Shown here piece by piece: positions 7,753 to 15,118 of a stretch of DNA of 64,000 nucleotides. Under the pieces are notes generated by a model that saw only the letters and a program-made list of their open reading frames with translations, had not been told where the DNA came from and did not search any database. The stretch's first letter is position 1, and the number at the start of each line of letters is the position of its first letter. Origin of the DNA: Halorhabdus utahensis DSM 12940. Lineage in GTDB: Archaea > Halobacteriota > Halobacteria > Halobacteriales > Haloarculaceae. Both the position numbers and the translations under genes were made by a program. The DNA lies in NCBI RefSeq assembly GCF_000023945.1, contig NC_013158.1, forward strand, positions 1,736,001-1,800,000. Direction: 5' to 3'.

Positions 7753-8640
7753 TTAGAACATTTCTCTGAAGTCTCGTTCGACGAGGCCGTCCTCGAGATA
7801 CGTGATGAACTCTTGTTTCGTTGGCCCCTGACGGTCGAGCAGGTCATCACGCTCTGCACGCTGTAGGACTGCCTGAGCGAACTCCGTACAGTGCGATTCG
7901 TGCAGCCCAGCGTACTTCGAGAGTGCTTCTCGCCAGTGCATATCCAGTTCGAATTCGGCCAAACGGATTTGGATGCCATCTTTCCGTTCGACGAGGTCGA
8001 CATCAAGCTCTGCGAGCGTTTTGAATCGGACGTTGTTTCGACGGACGGTGATGAGTCGCTTCGAATCGACAATGTAGGGGTCAACCCACTCTCGCCAGGC
8101 GCTGTCGTCGACGTGAGTTCGTGGCATCGCGAAGTCCGGTTCCACACTTTCAATACAGAATTGAAGCATCGCGATCCCGGTACGATGATTCGCATTTGGG
8201 AGGGAATGCCGGAGAATCAAGTTCGACATCACTTCCCCAGCAACCTTTGGAAGTGGTCCACCCCAGGACACGTGATCGAGTGCCTGTTGGATCTTTTGCG
8301 GCTCGAACTCCTTGTAGAGCCGAAACTCATCCGCTTCTCGAACATCTACAGCGGCTTCCAGCAGCTCCACTAACCGGAACGTTACGACTTTTCCAGCACG
8401 GGGGAGGGTACGAATTCGTTCGGTCAGCCAGTTTCTATCGAAGTCGATCTCGTGTGCTGATTCGACCTCTTTATCCCCCTCATAGAGCACATACACTGGT
8501 GTTTCGAACGGATACCCGATCAGCTTGGTCGACTCGTCGGATTGCTCTCGCCGGGAACGAATCTCCGCCGGTGACGCCGAGCTAAATGTAAGAGAGAAAT
8601 TTTCGGCCTGTGGGTGATGATAATAGACGAGCCGATCCAT
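7753..8640 (-). CDS. Doc/Fic-like protein
   Basis: 295 residues on the minus strand. The only strong motif is HSLPNANHRTG (residues 145-155). It matches the Doc variant of the Fic signature H-x-F-x-D/N-A-N-K/G-R, with the catalytic histidine 145 and arginine 153 kept and leucine in place of phenylalanine. Fic-fold proteins transfer AMP, or phosphate in Doc, to target proteins. Residues 1-130 carry no recognised domain, and the C-terminal 100 residues are helical and charged. No Phd-type antitoxin precedes the gene; an inhibitory helix motif (S/T)xxxE(G/N) is not evident. Classification rests on one motif, so the confidence for function is moderate. Confidence 0.55.
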   Translation of the reverse strand: MDRLVYYHHPQAENFSLTFSSASPAEIRSRREQSDESTKLIGYPFETPVYVLYEGDKEVESAHEIDFDRNWLTERIRTLPRAGKVVTFRLVELLEAAVDVREADEFRLYKEFEPQKIQQALDHVSWGGPLPKVAGEVMSNLILRHSLPNANHRTGIAMLQFCIESVEPDFAMPRTHVDDSAWREWVDPYIVDSKRLITVRRNNVRFKTLAELDVDLVERKDGIQIRLAEFELDMHWREALSKYAGLHESHCTEFAQAVLQRAERDDLLDRQGPTKQEFITYLEDGLVERDFREMF

Positions 8641-8796
8641 CTCACTGTGTATTCATGTTGCGCGGCTAAAGTAGTCCTGTTTTATTCTGAATTCACAGAC
8701 CCGATTTTGCGACTGGCCGCTTCTGGCACCTCTGGAACCACCACGCCCGATCTTACCCACTCGTGCAGCGTACGAGTGCCGGGTGCAATCCGAATG

Positions 8797-10050
8797 TCAA
8801 CTGTCGCTCAGCGCTTCACGGAATCGTTCGGCGTCTTCGAGGAGATCAGGCCGGTTCTCGAAGACCGTCATCGCCTCTTGGGCTTTCTCGATGTCGTCGA
8901 GGAGGTCGGGATCCTCCTTGATGAGGGTCAGAATGGAGTCCCGGAGGTCCTGCTCTTCGGCCTTGATCTCCTCGACGGCGTCGTGGGAGGTCGCCTGGCC
9001 GCACCAGACACAGAAGTCCTTCTCGCGGGGAGTCTCCTTCCCGCAACGTGGACAGTCCATCGGCGCGATGGGATCGGGCTCGTCGTCCTCGTCGATTTCG
9101 GCGCCGTGGATCTTCGCGAGTTCGCGGTCGGCGTCCTCGCCGAAGACGCTGACGTAGCGCGCCGCCACGTCGCTGCCGCGGACCCACCCGTGGTGATCCT
9201 CGATGTGGGCCTGGTTCATGCCCTGCGAGGCGAGATAACTCGCGGAACTCTTCCGGAAGTTGGTGAACGTGACGGGCTTGTTCACGTCCGCGTCCTCGGC
9301 GGCGCCCTCGAGGATCTTCGTGAACATCCGGTAGGAGAACTCCTCGGCACGGTTCAGCTTGCACCACAGCGGCGCGTTCGGATCGTCCCGCGCGGGATGA
9401 TCAGCGAGCCACCGCTGGAGATAGGGAACGGACGGAATCAGCGTGACCGTCCGCTGACCGGTCTTGCCCTGGAAGGTAAGCTGGTAGCCGTGGCGGTGGT
9501 CGGCGACGTCGCCGATGGTGAGACTGCGGATCTCGCCGCTGCGCGCACCGGAGTCCCACGCGACGGCGATCAACGCGGCGTCCCGACTGTGGTTCGTCGC
9601 CTCGATCATCGGGAGAACGTCTTCCTCCCAGTGGAGCATGTCGCCGGGGTTCGGCGCGGGGTCGTAGTTGTTCGAGGTGCCGGACGGTACCCACTCGATG
9701 CTCTCGGGCGGTTCGTCGCCGTTCTCGTCGGTCGTTCGCCGTCCGAAGACGCTGAGTGCGACACGGTAGTCCCGGTTCGTCTCCTCGTTGTCGTAGGTGC
9801 GGTTGATCCAGCGAACGAGTTCTTCGGTCGCCTCGCGGTCGTCCAGCGCGTCGGCCACCCCGCCGACGTGTTCGGCCATCCGCGTGCAGTGCCGGAGGAG
9901 CTTGAGGTGCCGGTGGTCGCTGTACTCGGTCTGGAGCAAGAAGAGCTGGTCACTGAACTCGAGCAGTGCCGCCCTGTCGTCCTCGCTGATCTCTTCGGAA
10001 TCCTGGATACGCTCCCGGAGCGTGTCGATCTGATCGCCCGGATCGGTCAT
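8797..10050 (-). CDS. Tyrosine recombinase/integrase with internal zinc ribbon
   Basis: 417 residues from ATG 10050. An upstream frame to 10071 is rejected because the promoter box overlaps it. The N-terminal SAM-like domain (about 1-110) is followed by a catalytic domain with SGARSGEIRSL (Arg 170), QGKTGQR (Lys about 196), FTNFRKSSASYLASQG (Arg 266), DHHGW and ARYVSVFG (Tyr 299 nucleophile). The usual histidine of the H-x-x-R box is asparagine (Asn 264). C-terminally a CPRCG...CVWCG zinc ribbon (Cys 333, 336, 347, 350) and acidic helices follow. It would integrate or excise an element. Its promoter adjoins a tRNA-like 3' end at 10098-10121. Confidence 0.85.
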   Translation of the reverse strand: MTDPGDQIDTLRERIQDSEEISEDDRAALLEFSDQLFLLQTEYSDHRHLKLLRHCTRMAEHVGGVADALDDREATEELVRWINRTYDNEETNRDYRVALSVFGRRTTDENGDEPPESIEWVPSGTSNNYDPAPNPGDMLHWEEDVLPMIEATNHSRDAALIAVAWDSGARSGEIRSLTIGDVADHRHGYQLTFQGKTGQRTVTLIPSVPYLQRWLADHPARDDPNAPLWCKLNRAEEFSYRMFTKILEGAAEDADVNKPVTFTNFRKSSASYLASQGMNQAHIEDHHGWVRGSDVAARYVSVFGEDADRELAKIHGAEIDEDDEPDPIAPMDCPRCGKETPREKDFCVWCGQATSHDAVEEIKAEEQDLRDSILTLIKEDPDLLDDIEKAQEAMTVFENRPDLLEDAERFREALSDS

Positions 10051-10073
10051 ACCAGTACATGGGGCTCCCACCC

Positions 10074-10083
10074 CTTTAAATTA
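10074..10083 (-). promoter_or_regulatory. TATA box of the integrase gene
   Basis: On the minus strand the sequence is TAATTTAAAG, centred about 28 bp before ATG 10050. This fixes that start and predicts a leaderless transcript. It lies between the integrase and the tRNA-like fragment. Confidence 0.5.
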
Positions 10084-10097
10084 CGGCATGTGAACTA

Positions 10098-10121
10098 CCG
10101 GTTCAAATCCGGCCCTTGGCT
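10098..10121 (+). other. tRNA 3'-end-like fragment, candidate attachment site
   Basis: CCGGTTCAAATCCGG folds as a T arm (four base pairs around the TTCAAAT loop) and is followed by CCTTGGC and T, the size of an acceptor 3' strand plus discriminator base. No D arm, anticodon arm or 5' acceptor strand (expected GCCAAGG) is found upstream, so it is not an intact tRNA. Haloarchaeal tyrosine recombinases often use tRNA 3' ends as attachment sites. Its place 48 bp from the integrase start supports an att remnant. I noticed no second copy in the window. Confidence 0.5.
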
Positions 10122-10147
10122 CTCACCCTTTTCCTGAGATCCAAAGA

Positions 10148-10175
10148 CGACATGCAGATGGGTAATCGCATGTCG
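10148..10175. repeat. 8-bp inverted repeat beside a TATA-like box
   Basis: CGACATGC and GCATGTCG are exact reverse complements with a 12-bp spacer. A TATA-like GAATTTATAC follows at 10181-10190. The repeat sits just outside the candidate att fragment. It could be an arm-type recombinase site, an operator or a hairpin; nothing decides between these. The remaining bases to 10339 hold no convincing gene. Confidence 0.4.
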
Positions 10176-10339
10176 GATTGCGAATTTATACGCTGTATGG
10201 CGGGGTCGAATACACTCCATGCTGAAATTTCTTGATCTTTCACGCACCTCAAATCCGCTCACAATAATCCTCCCCCGAATTTACCTAAATCAGAACCAAA
10301 TGTCTCTGTTGCTGATCCAGAACCGTGGACGATCCTTCT

Positions 10340-10768
10340 TTATCGTTTCCCACGTTCCGCAGTCCATTGCGCGCTTGCCTCGACAGCGTTTTGCACCGTC
10401 AGTCGTGCGATTTCCGGTCGAGCATTGTTTTCTCCGCCGGCGGGGAAGAAGTTGAACGTCGCCGGATCACCACTGTCACCGAGGCGTGCCGCGAGCGTGA
10501 TGACCTCGCCTGCGTCGGCATCGACGAACTTTCGTCGAACCTGGGTCTCGCCGGCGGGCACTGACGTTTCGATCGCCGCGTCGTATTCGTCCTCGACGAT
10601 CGTAATTGAGACGGTCAGCGACTGATCGCTGTTGTTCTCGATGACGACTGTCCCGCCCGGGTACCTTGAGTCGGTCTCACTGGAGGGGAGGACTCCGAGA
10701 CAGCCCGAGACTGACACTATACTAATCGTACCTCCCACTGCAGCGAGAAACTGCCGTCTGTTACGCAT
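10340..10768 (-). CDS. Tat-exported lipoprotein of unknown function
   Basis: 142 residues. The N-terminus RNRRQFLAAVGG ... SGCLG carries a twin-arginine motif, a hydrophobic stretch and a lipobox cysteine, so the protein is probably exported folded and anchored outside the membrane. The mature part has a beta-rich pattern (GGTVVIENNSDQSLTVSI), like small haloarchaeal immunoglobulin-like lipoproteins. An adjacent ATG at 10771 is equally possible as the start. The gene is alone and divergent from the next one. No ligand can be proposed. Confidence 0.75.
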   Translation of the reverse strand: MRNRRQFLAAVGGTISIVSVSGCLGVLPSSETDSRYPGGTVVIENNSDQSLTVSITIVEDEYDAAIETSVPAGETQVRRKFVDADAGEVITLAARLGDSGDPATFNFFPAGGENNARPEIARLTVQNAVEASAQWTAERGKR

Positions 10769-10919
10769 CATCTCCAGTCCACTCCTTCACATGTGTTTTC
10801 AGTAGCAACATCTCGGGCTGGGTTCCCGTTTGGCAGCGGGGGATATACGGGTTGTTCGGCGTTTCGGAGTCGGAAACTGTGGCAAGCTCTTTTATCGGTC
10901 GTGACCCGGAAACGCGGGT

Positions 10920-11798
10920 ATGGGAGTGATCAAACGTCTCATGATCGGGTTCGGCATGGCACGCCGGAGCGTCCGCGTGCTCCGAACCCATCCGAAACTG
11001 CTGGTATTTCCACTGATCGGCGGGCTCTCGGGCCTCGCGTTCCTCGCGACGCTGTTCGGGAGTCTCGTTTTCACCGGCCCGTTCTTCGAAGTGCCCGGCC
11101 CGGCGATCTTCGTCGCGCTGTTCGTCGCGTACCTCGTCGAGACGTTTATCGCGTCGTTCTTCACGGCGGCACTGGTCGTCGCGACCCGAACGGCGTTCCG
11201 CGGCGATGAGCCGTCGATCCGCGCCGCGTTGGCGGCCGCCTGGCAGCGGAAATTACCACTGCTTGTCTGGTCGGTCGTCGCCGCCATCGTCGGCGTGATC
11301 CTCCGCGCGATCGAGAGCGAGGACAACCTCGTTGCCCACCTACTCGCCGCGGTCTTCGCGGTCGCCTGGAGCGTGATGACGTACTTCGTCGTCCCGGTGA
11401 TCGTCTTTCGGGACCCCTCGATCACGGAGCTGTTCAAAGAGAGCGCGCGGACGTTCAAGGACACCTGGGGCGAGTCCATCGGCGCGATGGGTGCGATCGA
11501 CGTCGTGACCGTCCTGCTGGCCCTGGGTGGCGTCGTCCTCGGTGCGATCACCTACGTCGCGACGGCCGGCCTGGGGACCGTCCAGCTGGTGGCGACGCTG
11601 TCGGTCGGGGGGACTGCTGTCGTGATCGGACTGCTCGTCGGCAAGGCACTCAGCGGCATCGCCAAGACTGCCCTCTACGTCTACGCGACCGAGCATACCG
11701 CGCCCAAGCACTTCGAGGACATGGACTTCGGCGAACTCGGCGGGGCACGCTCGTCCTCGACGGCTGGGACGTTCGGAGGCGGTTCCGGACGAATCTGA
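10920..11798 (+). CDS. DUF6159-like multi-pass membrane protein
   Basis: 292 residues with about six hydrophobic segments, the first at residues 26-50 after HPKLLVFPLIGGLSG and pairs near 58-82, 98-115, 122-140, 175-205 and 208-230. It ends in a glycine-rich hydrophilic tail. The HPKLLVFPL opening and FKDTWGESIG segment are typical of the DUF6159 family, whose function is unknown. TCTTTTATCG at 10888-10897 is a TATA-like box 23-32 bp before ATG 10920, indicating a leaderless gene. It is monocistronic as far as can be seen. Confidence 0.8.
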   Translation: MGVIKRLMIGFGMARRSVRVLRTHPKLLVFPLIGGLSGLAFLATLFGSLVFTGPFFEVPGPAIFVALFVAYLVETFIASFFTAALVVATRTAFRGDEPSIRAALAAAWQRKLPLLVWSVVAAIVGVILRAIESEDNLVAHLLAAVFAVAWSVMTYFVVPVIVFRDPSITELFKESARTFKDTWGESIGAMGAIDVVTVLLALGGVVLGAITYVATAGLGTVQLVATLSVGGTAVVIGLLVGKALSGIAKTALYVYATEHTAPKHFEDMDFGELGGARSSSTAGTFGGGSGRI

Positions 11799-11961
11799 TT
11801 ACAACGCAGTTCTCCTGTCATTTGCCAGGATTACCGACAAATGCGACCGGGTAAACCAGATTTGCTGAGTCAGCAATTCGGAAATACGGACTCACTGTCG
11901 GGACATGTACGTACTGACGTGACCGACAAACCGAAGAGGATCGCCATCTGCACCCCAGAAC

Positions 11962-13284
11962 GTGTGCGTCTTGCCCTCCACCACGGATCCGTTGCCCGCC
12001 CCCGCCTGGCTTCGTGATCTCCCCGTCGTCGTGGGGAACCTCGTCCCGATTGTCGGCGTCATCTTTTTCGGGTGGTCGCCGACGGCGCTGTTGCTCGTCT
12101 ACCAGGCCGAACTAGCCGCGATTTGCGTCTGGACCGTGATCAAGATCCCCTTTGCCCATAAGCGACCCAACAACGCCATCGACGATCGCTTCAGGCTGCT
12201 CGGGCCACTCCAGGAGAAACGCGGCGCGGTCGGGTCGCTGGGTCCCTTCCCGCCAGTGTATCCGCGGAACGTCCCGACGCTCGTCTTTGCTGTCGTGATC
12301 ACGCCCGTCGTCGTGGGATTGGCCTTTGTCGCCTTCGCCCTGACGCGACCGACGGTCACTGAGGCCGACGCGGCCGCGTTCCTCCTCGGTGGAGCCGCGG
12401 TCTTTCTCACCCGCGGGATCGACACCTACCGCGAGTACTTTCGTGGGAACGACTATTTGACGCACTCCCCGCGATCCTTGCTGCTCGTTCCTTTCAAGTA
12501 CCTCTTCGTCGTCGGCCTCCTGTTCATGGCCTTTCTCGGCCTCGAATCGACCGTCGAGACGACTGCGATCCTCGATCCCGCGCGGTCGGTGCTCGCCCTC
12601 GCGGTCGGGAAACTCGCTTACGACGTCCGGGCGAGTCGACTGGAACGTGATGACGACCGCCGGGGCCTCTTCTCACGGCTTTACGGAAGCAAACGCACCG
12701 AGATCGAACCTGAACCTGTCGAGACACCGGACGTGGAGCCACGTCTCCGGACGTCGATGGGTCGGACGGCGACGGTCGTCGACGCCCTGCTTCACGGACT
12801 TGCCTATCTGGCTGGCTCGATCGGGTTCGTCACCGCTTTGATCGTCGGCTTTGGCGTGCTCGCATCGAGCGTCGGGTTTGTCCTCGTCGGTCTCGGCCTG
12901 GGCGGATTCTTCGTGGCGTTGCGAGCGACCACCCGGTACTTCCGGTACGGAACGCTTGAATACCACTGCTACGACGATGTTCTCGTGGCATACGACCGAC
13001 TCCTCGAGGAATCCCAGGCCAAAGTGGAGAATTACGCAGTCACCGATATCACGCTCTCGAACGGACTAATCGATCGCCTGCTCGGAACTGAGTCGCTCGA
13101 ATTCAATGTGTATTCGACGGACGACACGACGATGGAGCTGTTCGTTCCGAGTCCCGAAACGGTCGATACCGACGACGACGCCAACGAGAGCGTCCCGATG
13201 ACTGTTCCGCACCTCCAGGAGCCGCGTTCGATCACGGACACACTCGGTCTCTCGTGGCACCTCGACGACAGCGCGGGTGAGTAA
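11962..13284 (+). CDS. DUF6498-like membrane protein
   Basis: 440 residues from GTG 11962; no better ATG exists before the first membrane segment. Hydrophobic segments occur around residues 22-60, 108-130, 138-152, 172-195 and 270-315, and PRNVPTLVFAVVITPVVVGL is one of them. Residues about 330-420 form a soluble PH-like beta region following TTRYFRYGTLEYH. This layout is that of the haloarchaeal DUF6498 group, of unknown role. Strand, length and codon use are normal. Nothing suggests an operon with the upstream DUF6159 gene, which ends about 160 bp away. Confidence 0.75.
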   Translation: MCVLPSTTDPLPAPAWLRDLPVVVGNLVPIVGVIFFGWSPTALLLVYQAELAAICVWTVIKIPFAHKRPNNAIDDRFRLLGPLQEKRGAVGSLGPFPPVYPRNVPTLVFAVVITPVVVGLAFVAFALTRPTVTEADAAAFLLGGAAVFLTRGIDTYREYFRGNDYLTHSPRSLLLVPFKYLFVVGLLFMAFLGLESTVETTAILDPARSVLALAVGKLAYDVRASRLERDDDRRGLFSRLYGSKRTEIEPEPVETPDVEPRLRTSMGRTATVVDALLHGLAYLAGSIGFVTALIVGFGVLASSVGFVLVGLGLGGFFVALRATTRYFRYGTLEYHCYDDVLVAYDRLLEESQAKVENYAVTDITLSNGLIDRLLGTESLEFNVYSTDDTTMELFVPSPETVDTDDDANESVPMTVPHLQEPRSITDTLGLSWHLDDSAGE

Positions 13285-13404
13285 CGGTTACGTGACGTTG
13301 TGGGCATTGTTCGGATCGTCGCTGAACGTGGCTCAAATGCCCCTTTGACCGTATGTCAGGTATATGAACGCGGACCGAATACTGTGAAACGCGGAGGTAT
13401 CACG

Positions 13405-13503
13405 ATGCCGCTCCTGAAATGTTCCAACTGCCCTCAACGATTCGACTCGATCACAGAGATGCGCGAGCATGCCTGTCATCACCGTCAGGAGAAGAGCACG
13501 TGA
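13405..13503 (+). CDS. 32-residue C2H2 zinc-finger microprotein
   Basis: From ATG 13405 the product starts MPLLKCSNC and contains a C-x2-C-x12-H-x3-H pattern (Cys 6, Cys 9, His 22, His 25 or 26), essentially one isolated zinc finger. A strong Shine-Dalgarno GGAGGT at 13394-13399 sits 5 bases before the ATG, which is unusual among the leaderless genes here and decides the start. The frame is open upstream to 13300 but lacks sense there. Small zinc-finger proteins are common in haloarchaea and several affect motility or stress; this one is unassigned. The 255 bp to the next gene hold only a GC-rich hairpin at 13680-13700. Confidence 0.65.
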   Translation: MPLLKCSNCPQRFDSITEMREHACHHRQEKST

Positions 13504-13758
13504 ATCACATCACAGCCAGTCGTTAGCGGAATGAGGGGCCACGTGACACTGGACGCAATGTATTGGCGTGTTCGAGATCTTCGACTGGCTTGCATCGTCG
13601 GGTGAGACGAAACTCCGGCGTTTCACACCTGGAAACACTGCACACTGCTTGAGTATCCGTCGCCCCATCGTTCTTTATGCCCGCCCAGGTCGGAGGCGGG
13701 TCTCAGTATCCGACCCCGCCCTGCCTACCGGTTGTCGTTCTCCCAACTCCGCGTTAAA

Positions 13759-14334
13759 TCATCCACTTTCGCGCGCGATCTCGTCGAAGCTATCGAGGAG
13801 TTTCGCCGCCTCACCTAGCAGTCGGCGCGCGCGTCGCTCCAGCCGCCGTGACTGTTCCTGTCTTCGCTGATAGGCCTCGTGAGACTCGCGCTGCTCAGCC
13901 GGAAGTTCGGCCGCGATAACCTGGCGCTTGGCTTCGACGCTGAAGTACTCGCCGAGCGTCGCGTACCCGAGGATCGTACACTGCTGGGTCACGGCTGCTC
14001 GGACGTCTTCGCGATCGACCGGCTTGCAGAGATAGTCGTCGAACGGCATGTCGAGGATGTCGAAGTCTGGATCGATTGCCGTCACCATGAGCACTCGCCC
14101 CTGGAAATCCATCGCCGCGAGTTCATCGAGCACGTCATCGCCGGACATGCCGGGCATGTGCCGATCCAGTAGCACTACGTCGATCTCGCGGTCGCGGACC
14201 ATCTCCAGGGCCGCCTCGCCATCGTAGGCGGTTTCGACGTTACAGAGTCCGCGCAGGCGGAGCGCGTAGGCGTCGGCGACCTCCCGCTCGTCGTCCACGA
14301 CCAGCGCGTTCGGGAGGTTCTCGGTGTCCCCCAT
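13759..14334 (-). CDS. HalX response regulator
   Basis: 191 residues. Residues 8-120 form a receiver domain: NALVVDDERE gives the acidic pocket, VVLLDRHMPGMSG the phosphorylated Asp 57, MVTA the switch threonine and DDYLCKPVDRED the lysine. The C-terminal 65 residues are a helical, arginine-rich HalX domain, found with receivers in haloarchaea and presumed to transmit output. CATTTATGG on the minus strand at 14360-14368 is a TATA box about 28 bp upstream of the start. No kinase is in the same operon; the pair at 15119-18450 on the other strand is the nearest candidate partner. Confidence 0.85.
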   Translation of the reverse strand: MGDTENLPNALVVDDEREVADAYALRLRGLCNVETAYDGEAALEMVRDREIDVVLLDRHMPGMSGDDVLDELAAMDFQGRVLMVTAIDPDFDILDMPFDDYLCKPVDREDVRAAVTQQCTILGYATLGEYFSVEAKRQVIAAELPAEQRESHEAYQRRQEQSRRLERRARRLLGEAAKLLDSFDEIARESG

Positions 14335-14538
14335 CGATCACTATTCAACGGCGGCTACCCATAAATGCCGGTCTTTCGGGCAGTGTGGACCCTTGAGCGC
14401 CGGCAGCGTTGGCGATTCCGAGTTTCGACGGCTGGCATCGATCGGATCGAGTCTGTATAGCTAGAGTCTCTTATCGGTCACCCCCTCGATAGCTAGCTGC
14501 CATCGATACCTCCATAGGGCGTTTCTCTCGATGTACCG

Positions 14539-14958
14539 ATGTCAAGCGAACCAGCCCGATCCCGAATTGGTCCCACCTCCCCGGCAACGACCAACCGAGA
14601 TGACGTATGGAATCACGACGATCCGACGTCGCTGCTCGACACACTCGGCGACGAATACGCTCGGGCAGCCTTCGAAGCCGTCCTCGACCACCCGAAGAGT
14701 GGACGGGAAGTCGCGGCGGCCACTGCTATGTCCCGTCCCACGGCGTTCCGACGGCTTAACGCGCTCGTCGATCTCGGCTTGCTCGAAACCGAAAACCGGA
14801 TCGAGGCCGAAAACGGTCACCATCACAAGGTCTACCGTCCCGTAATCGACTCGTTGGCAGTGACGATCGACGACGGCGGGATCGAGATTGTGGTCGAATC
14901 CGACCGGCCGACAGGATCGCCCTTCGACGCGCCGCGGCCGATCCCGGCGAACGACTGA
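14539..14958 (+). CDS. ArsR-like winged-HTH regulator
   Basis: 139 residues. The core DDPTSLLDTLGDEYARAAFE, followed by SGREVAAATAMSRPTAFRRL and the wing, is an ArsR/MarR-like DNA-binding domain. A short beta-rich tail (SLAVTIDDGGIEIVVES) follows. It is a clear paralogue of the protein at 24762 (shared LLGD-Y-R, RELxxATxMSRPTxxRRL). Both lie beside histidine kinase genes, here 160 bp before the 7TM pseudokinase on the same strand. A regulatory link with the kinases is inferred from that repeated association. The N-terminal 28 residues are low complexity. Confidence 0.75.
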   Translation: MSSEPARSRIGPTSPATTNRDDVWNHDDPTSLLDTLGDEYARAAFEAVLDHPKSGREVAAATAMSRPTAFRRLNALVDLGLLETENRIEAENGHHHKVYRPVIDSLAVTIDDGGIEIVVESDRPTGSPFDAPRPIPAND

Positions 14959-15118
14959 GTACTCGCCGTTCGGCACGCTCTCTCGAACCCCCGATATCCA
15001 AGTATCGGGGGCCTCCAGAGAGACACACTTCAGCGACCGCAGGTCGAAGAGATCCCTGCTCACCGCTGTGATCAGGGCCCAGGCGTCGGATCGACATGAC
15101 GGCGGCCCAGAACGATAG

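Noticed and set aside
10098-10121. A complete tRNA gene
   Set aside because: Only a T arm and acceptor-like 3' strand exist; no anticodon or D arm lies upstream.
8614-10137. 507-residue plus-strand frame antisense to the integrase
   Set aside because: The integrase carries catalytic motifs, a zinc ribbon and a well-placed promoter; the opposite frame has none.
10219-10455. 78-residue plus-strand frame near the integrase
   Set aside because: A TATA-like box precedes it, but the second half is antisense to the lipoprotein gene and the sequence is basic and protein-unlike.
13559-13758. Small RNA or peptide gene with TATA-like TTCTTTATG and a CCCGCC/GGCGGG hairpin
   Set aside because: The 26-residue frame there is proline-rich and unconvincing; the hairpin alone does not support an RNA gene.
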